Assembly: GCA_037903355.1 (NCBI GenBank)
Contig: JBAJFE010000005.1
Span: forward strand, 2,542,001 to 2,606,000
Direction: 5' to 3'
DNA: 64,000 nucleotides
Source: Trichuris trichiura
Taxonomy: Eukaryota > Nematoda > Enoplea > Trichinellida > Trichuridae
This document shows positions 60,734 to 64,000 of the stretch, in pieces. Below the pieces are notes generated by a model that searched no databases, was not told the DNA's origin, and saw only the letters and a program-made list of their open reading frames with translations. A program made the position numbers and the translations under genes. Within the stretch, counting starts at the first letter, position 1. Each line of letters begins with the position of its first letter.

Positions 60734-62700
60734 CTGCAAATGTTGAACAACGGTGATTGAATAAAAGCGATTTTTCAAAATGGTCAAATGGACGACAATA
60801 CCATTGGCGGGAAGACGTCGCGGAGAGGCGTAAACCACGAAGCAGAAACCTGCTTACGTAAGGGGCGATTGTATGGGCGCGTAAGGGAGCACCAAAATTA
60901 GCAAAATGAAAGAAAACTGGAACCTAATAAGCGCCATACGATTTTAAAGTACTAGACATGCTGGTCACGTATAACGATCAAAAATTGCCTACGCATTACG
61001 GGATAATGGAATGGCGACGTCACGTGACCATCGAAAAAATAAGGAACGTTTTTCGGGATCGATTTTCGCTCAGTTCGAAAGGCCGGCTGGTGCGGTAGGC
61101 TTAAAAAATAGCCCAATGCCAATAAAACAAGAATGCGCTGACAAACGACTTCTCTGATGGAACAACCATCAAGATCGATTAAGCAACGCGGCAAAGAAGA
61201 CCACATAAACAAACTGGAACGAAGAAAATAAATTTAAAGCTGTCACACGGGCCGTGTTTAAGCAAATAACTCATTGAAAGCGCAAAATCGTAGGCAAAGG
61301 TGGGAAGAATGCTAGAACATTTTTTAAAAAAAATCAAACCTTGTACTAAAGCAGAAATCAAGTTTCCTGCGGGCATCTTCAACTACAGTAAGTGCTGCTA
61401 TTAAGTTTAAGCTTAACTTTACGCTGCCTGCGGTTACTTGAACTAAACGAACCTGATTTTACTTTCACCTACAGTACCCAAAGAGGACTTCAACACTTAA
61501 AAAGCCTAAAAAACAAACTTACAATGACTATTTTATTGAAAGACTGTAGCATTTAACGCAATAAGACTGCGAGAATTTTAAATATTTCTCCTAGAGTTAA
61601 TTAGGAATTTCTAAATTTTTAGCCATTGAACATTTGAACTCCTGCGGTTAATAAGGATTCAAATGAGCGGATAAACGTACCTTATCACCTGACATCACAA
61701 AAACCATGAGCACAACTGCATAAGTGTAAGTTAGCACAAAAGTTTCATGCTCCGACAACGGCTGCAATCGAAACGATTCGACCACGTGCTGCAACGACGG
61801 TAATGCAAACGAAAATATGCAAAATAGTTGGCAAAGTAAATTAATGCCATATCGAAATGCAAAGTGCCGAATCGCTTTAAAGCTTGCGCAACAAAATAAG
61901 CCAATTTAAAAAGGGATGGAGACACATGCAAGAGGCGCCCAGTTGGAATGACAGTCATCGCTGTAGCAAACACATAAATAAAGATAAGAAAAAGTTCAAA
62001 ACAACCGATTGAGCAACGCGCGATTAATCATAGTGGCAAACAAAGTAAGCAACTAACATAAAAGGTGCCAACTTTAACGGCTACCTTTGAAAAACCGTTT
62101 TCGTTATAAAAGTAACGTCCGAAAGTTTGGAAATAACAGACAACAAAAAAGCAATAAATAATTTGAAGAGGAGGCAAAGCGCAATTTCATTAAAATTTCA
62201 GAATTGTGAAAACATTTGGTCCCGTATACGTTACGAATACGCGCGGAAGGGAAGCATAATGTTTATAGCCGTAACATTTTGTAAAAAGAGGAACAGAAGT
62301 GTGACGAAGCTGTGCTATTATGAGTTGTAGCCTAAAATAGTCAAGACTGGTTCCTTCGATGGCAAACAAATGGTCACATGAGAATACCCAATAATTCAAC
62401 GCCTTTTGTTGGTCGACAATTGGCATTCCTTTGAAAGAAATTGGAAAGTGGCATTTGTCACGACTGCATATAAAATATATGTAGGAAGAGCTTTGTTTTA
62501 CCATAAAACAATTATTGATAACAGGAATAGAATGTAGTAAAGTAAAAAGTGAGTCAACGCACACGTAGAGCAAAAAAGTGATAGTAATCTGTGCTGCTCA
62601 AAGAATGATGACATCTAGACAAAACCATGACGTGTTTTCTTGCTTTAAACAATTTTCGCATCCAACGAAAGAAGACGCATGCTGAAGCGTACCTATTATG
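60734..62700. other. Unresolved; hydrophobic minus-strand frames
   Basis: This should hold the first exon of the NTE gene. Minus-strand frames at 60952-61382, 61731-61973 and 62190-62573 are rich in hydrophobic residues and may be exons of a membrane protein, but I could not join them with consistent phases. Confidence 0.3.
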
Positions 62701-62707
62701 AACTTAC

Positions 62708-62942
62708 TGCCAAGTAAAAGAAGATAATGTCCCCAAATGATTGCATTGGAAGAAATAATGTAGCTGAGTGGACTCGCGCTTCTCCTTAGTAAAAGGCGAA
62801 CGAACTTGCGCGTAAAGGGAAGCATCGCTTATCAAGCAAAAAGCAATCAATGCCAAACAAGTCGAGCACAGCTTCAACACCGTCCCGCCAACCTTATCGC
62901 ATTTCAACAGGCCGCGAGTAAATTCAAAACGAATTTTTACCG
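62708..62942 (-). CDS. Possible exon of a small membrane (MARVEL-like) protein
   Basis: After the acceptor TTTGCAG a frame opens with VKIRFEFTRGLLKCDKVGG and continues into a hydrophobic stretch (VLKLCSTCLALIAFCLISD). It ends at GGCA|GTAAGT in phase 2. An RG-x-L-K-x-x-K segment before the first helix is reminiscent of CMTM/MARVEL proteins. A phase-matched upstream piece is 63041-63086 and a downstream one is 62388-62463. Only one clear helix is visible, so the family call is weak. Confidence 0.3.
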
Positions 62943-63086
62943 CTGCAAAGCGAAACAGGCAAAGCCGAAAGGTCGCATTCGCAAAAAATTGCAATTCGAA
63001 AATGAGCCCAACGAAAATGACTCTCTTTTCAGCCTCTTACCTCTATCATTAGGTTCAACAAATCCATCAGGCCAACCGGGACATGA

Positions 63087-63296
63087 CTAAGCAGAATTTT
63101 TCACTTTGGCGCCACTAGCACGCGGTCGAGCATCCCTTTTCGGCTCTTCATTAGGCGCCTTCAACAATTGAGCACTAAACAAACTGTAGGACTCGCGATT
63201 GGCAGGTATTTGGATGGGCAAATTCTTTCGGCAAACTTTGAAGATATGTAGCAAGAGCCATTTTAACAACCTGAACGTTACGCCAGTTGCAGGCAA
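63087..63296 (-). CDS. Possible C-terminal exon of an unidentified gene
   Basis: The minus-strand frame ends with NLPIQIPANRESYSLFSAQL, then a charged tail (APNEEPKRDARPRASGAKVK) and a TAG. A possible acceptor, AACGTTCAG, lies near 63275. Upstream exons would be beyond 63300 or off the window. I do not recognise the family. Confidence 0.3.
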   Translation of the reverse strand: MPATGVTFRLLKWLLLHIFKVCRKNLPIQIPANRESYSLFSAQLLKAPNEEPKRDARPRASGAKVKNSA

Positions 63297-63299
63297 AGT

Positions 63300-64000
63300 G
63301 AGGATAATTAATAAGACGAGGAGTAGCAGGACTGGACAAGCTTAAAGTAGCCGAATGCTATTGAAACAACCCGAATTTGTGATAATCAGGTACGTTAGTA
63401 CGGTATAAATTAGGCAACAGCACCTGAGCATCTTCTTCACCAAATATCGAATGGACGCTTAGTATGTATTTTTTGCATGCTAAACTGAGGCTTTATTTTA
63501 AGCAGCGCATTCCAATAGTCTTAAATGCTTTTTCTTTCTGGCGCGAGTAGTGCGCGCGCTTAATCGCAGCCGTGATTCAAGCGCTACCTGCTAATCATTA
63601 ACAATACCGTACTTAGGTAAACCTGCGACTATTATTATGGTTACGGTAATTAGTTTGACGCGTTGAATAAGTGAAATCGGTAGTTGTAGCTTCCCGCCGC
63701 GTCGGAAAAGTACGTGAAATGCGTTAGAGCTTTTTTTCAAGCATTTTCCCGCCAAAGTCTTTCCAACTCCCGCGCGTTTGCGCGATTTTTCGCCGGACAT
63801 CGTTGCTGTAATTACAGTTGCAGAATTTTTTTCACGTACCCAACCGGAATATGATATTACTTTTCGAACGACGATTACATCGTCTGCTTTGTTGTTGGTT
63901 TGGAAAAAATGCGCGTCGCTGCTCGTCAACTTCCTTTTCCTATCGTACTCACACGTGCGGCGAATTGAATGAGACGCACGTAGGAAAACGTGTTATTCTC
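63300..64000. other. Window end, no gene established
   Basis: A minus-strand frame at 63591-63929 (with KSRKRAGVGKTLAGKCLKK) and its plus-strand counterpart are unrecognised. Nothing else is seen. Confidence 0.3.

Overview
This window is animal nuclear DNA, most likely from a nematode. The genes are split by many short introns (mostly 40-100 bp, a few over 500 bp) with GT/GC...AG borders. They encode metazoan extracellular modules: EGF, C-type-lectin-like, PAN/apple, zona pellucida (ZP), EB-like and phospholipase A2-like. A cuticle-type PAN+ZP protein and EB-like secreted proteins fit a nematode, and a clade I worm such as Trichuris would fit, but that is my guess and not shown by the sequence. 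I saw no rRNA, tRNA or CRISPR array. Exon joins below were worked out by hand from splice sites and reading-frame phase.

Left third (1-22 kb): repeats and no confident host gene. A degenerate tandem array of ~450-bp units (about 225-5560) is bordered on both sides by clusters of a GCGTCAAA motif. One unit is interrupted by a complete Tigger/pogo DNA transposon (1331-3662) with intact transposase, terminal inverted repeats and TA target duplication. Further right are a 41-bp minisatellite (9040-9850), a ~20-bp minisatellite, a poly-C/poly-G hairpin, a three-copy dispersed repeat, a ~450-bp fold-back element (15841-16289), a ~300-bp TGGTG/TG tract and two matching core-promoter modules (19080-19155 and 21221-21300).

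Middle (22-41 kb): two minus-strand extracellular matrix or receptor-like genes. One has a CTLD-like head, thirteen EGF modules (one per exon) and a transmembrane segment (23225-30008). The other is a three-PAN plus ZP protein (36806-39946). Between them, 32565-32765 may be one homeobox exon. The plus strand at 41.6-51 kb carries three small secreted-protein genes whose first exon is a signal peptide ending in phase 1: a PLA2-like protein lacking the catalytic His/Asp pair, and two EB-like Cys-rich proteins.

Right (52.8-60.7 kb): a minus-strand orthologue of neuropathy target esterase (PNPLA6/7, Swiss cheese), resolved into 32 exons with an N-terminal membrane segment, three cyclic-nucleotide-binding-like domains and a patatin phospholipase domain. 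The exon carrying the catalytic Asp block is tandemly duplicated (54785-54901 and 54942-55058; both 117 nt, both phase 1, 40-nt intron between). This is the most interesting feature: probably a mutually exclusive pair giving two esterase isoforms. Beyond it lie fragments of one or two unresolved minus-strand genes, one perhaps a small membrane protein.
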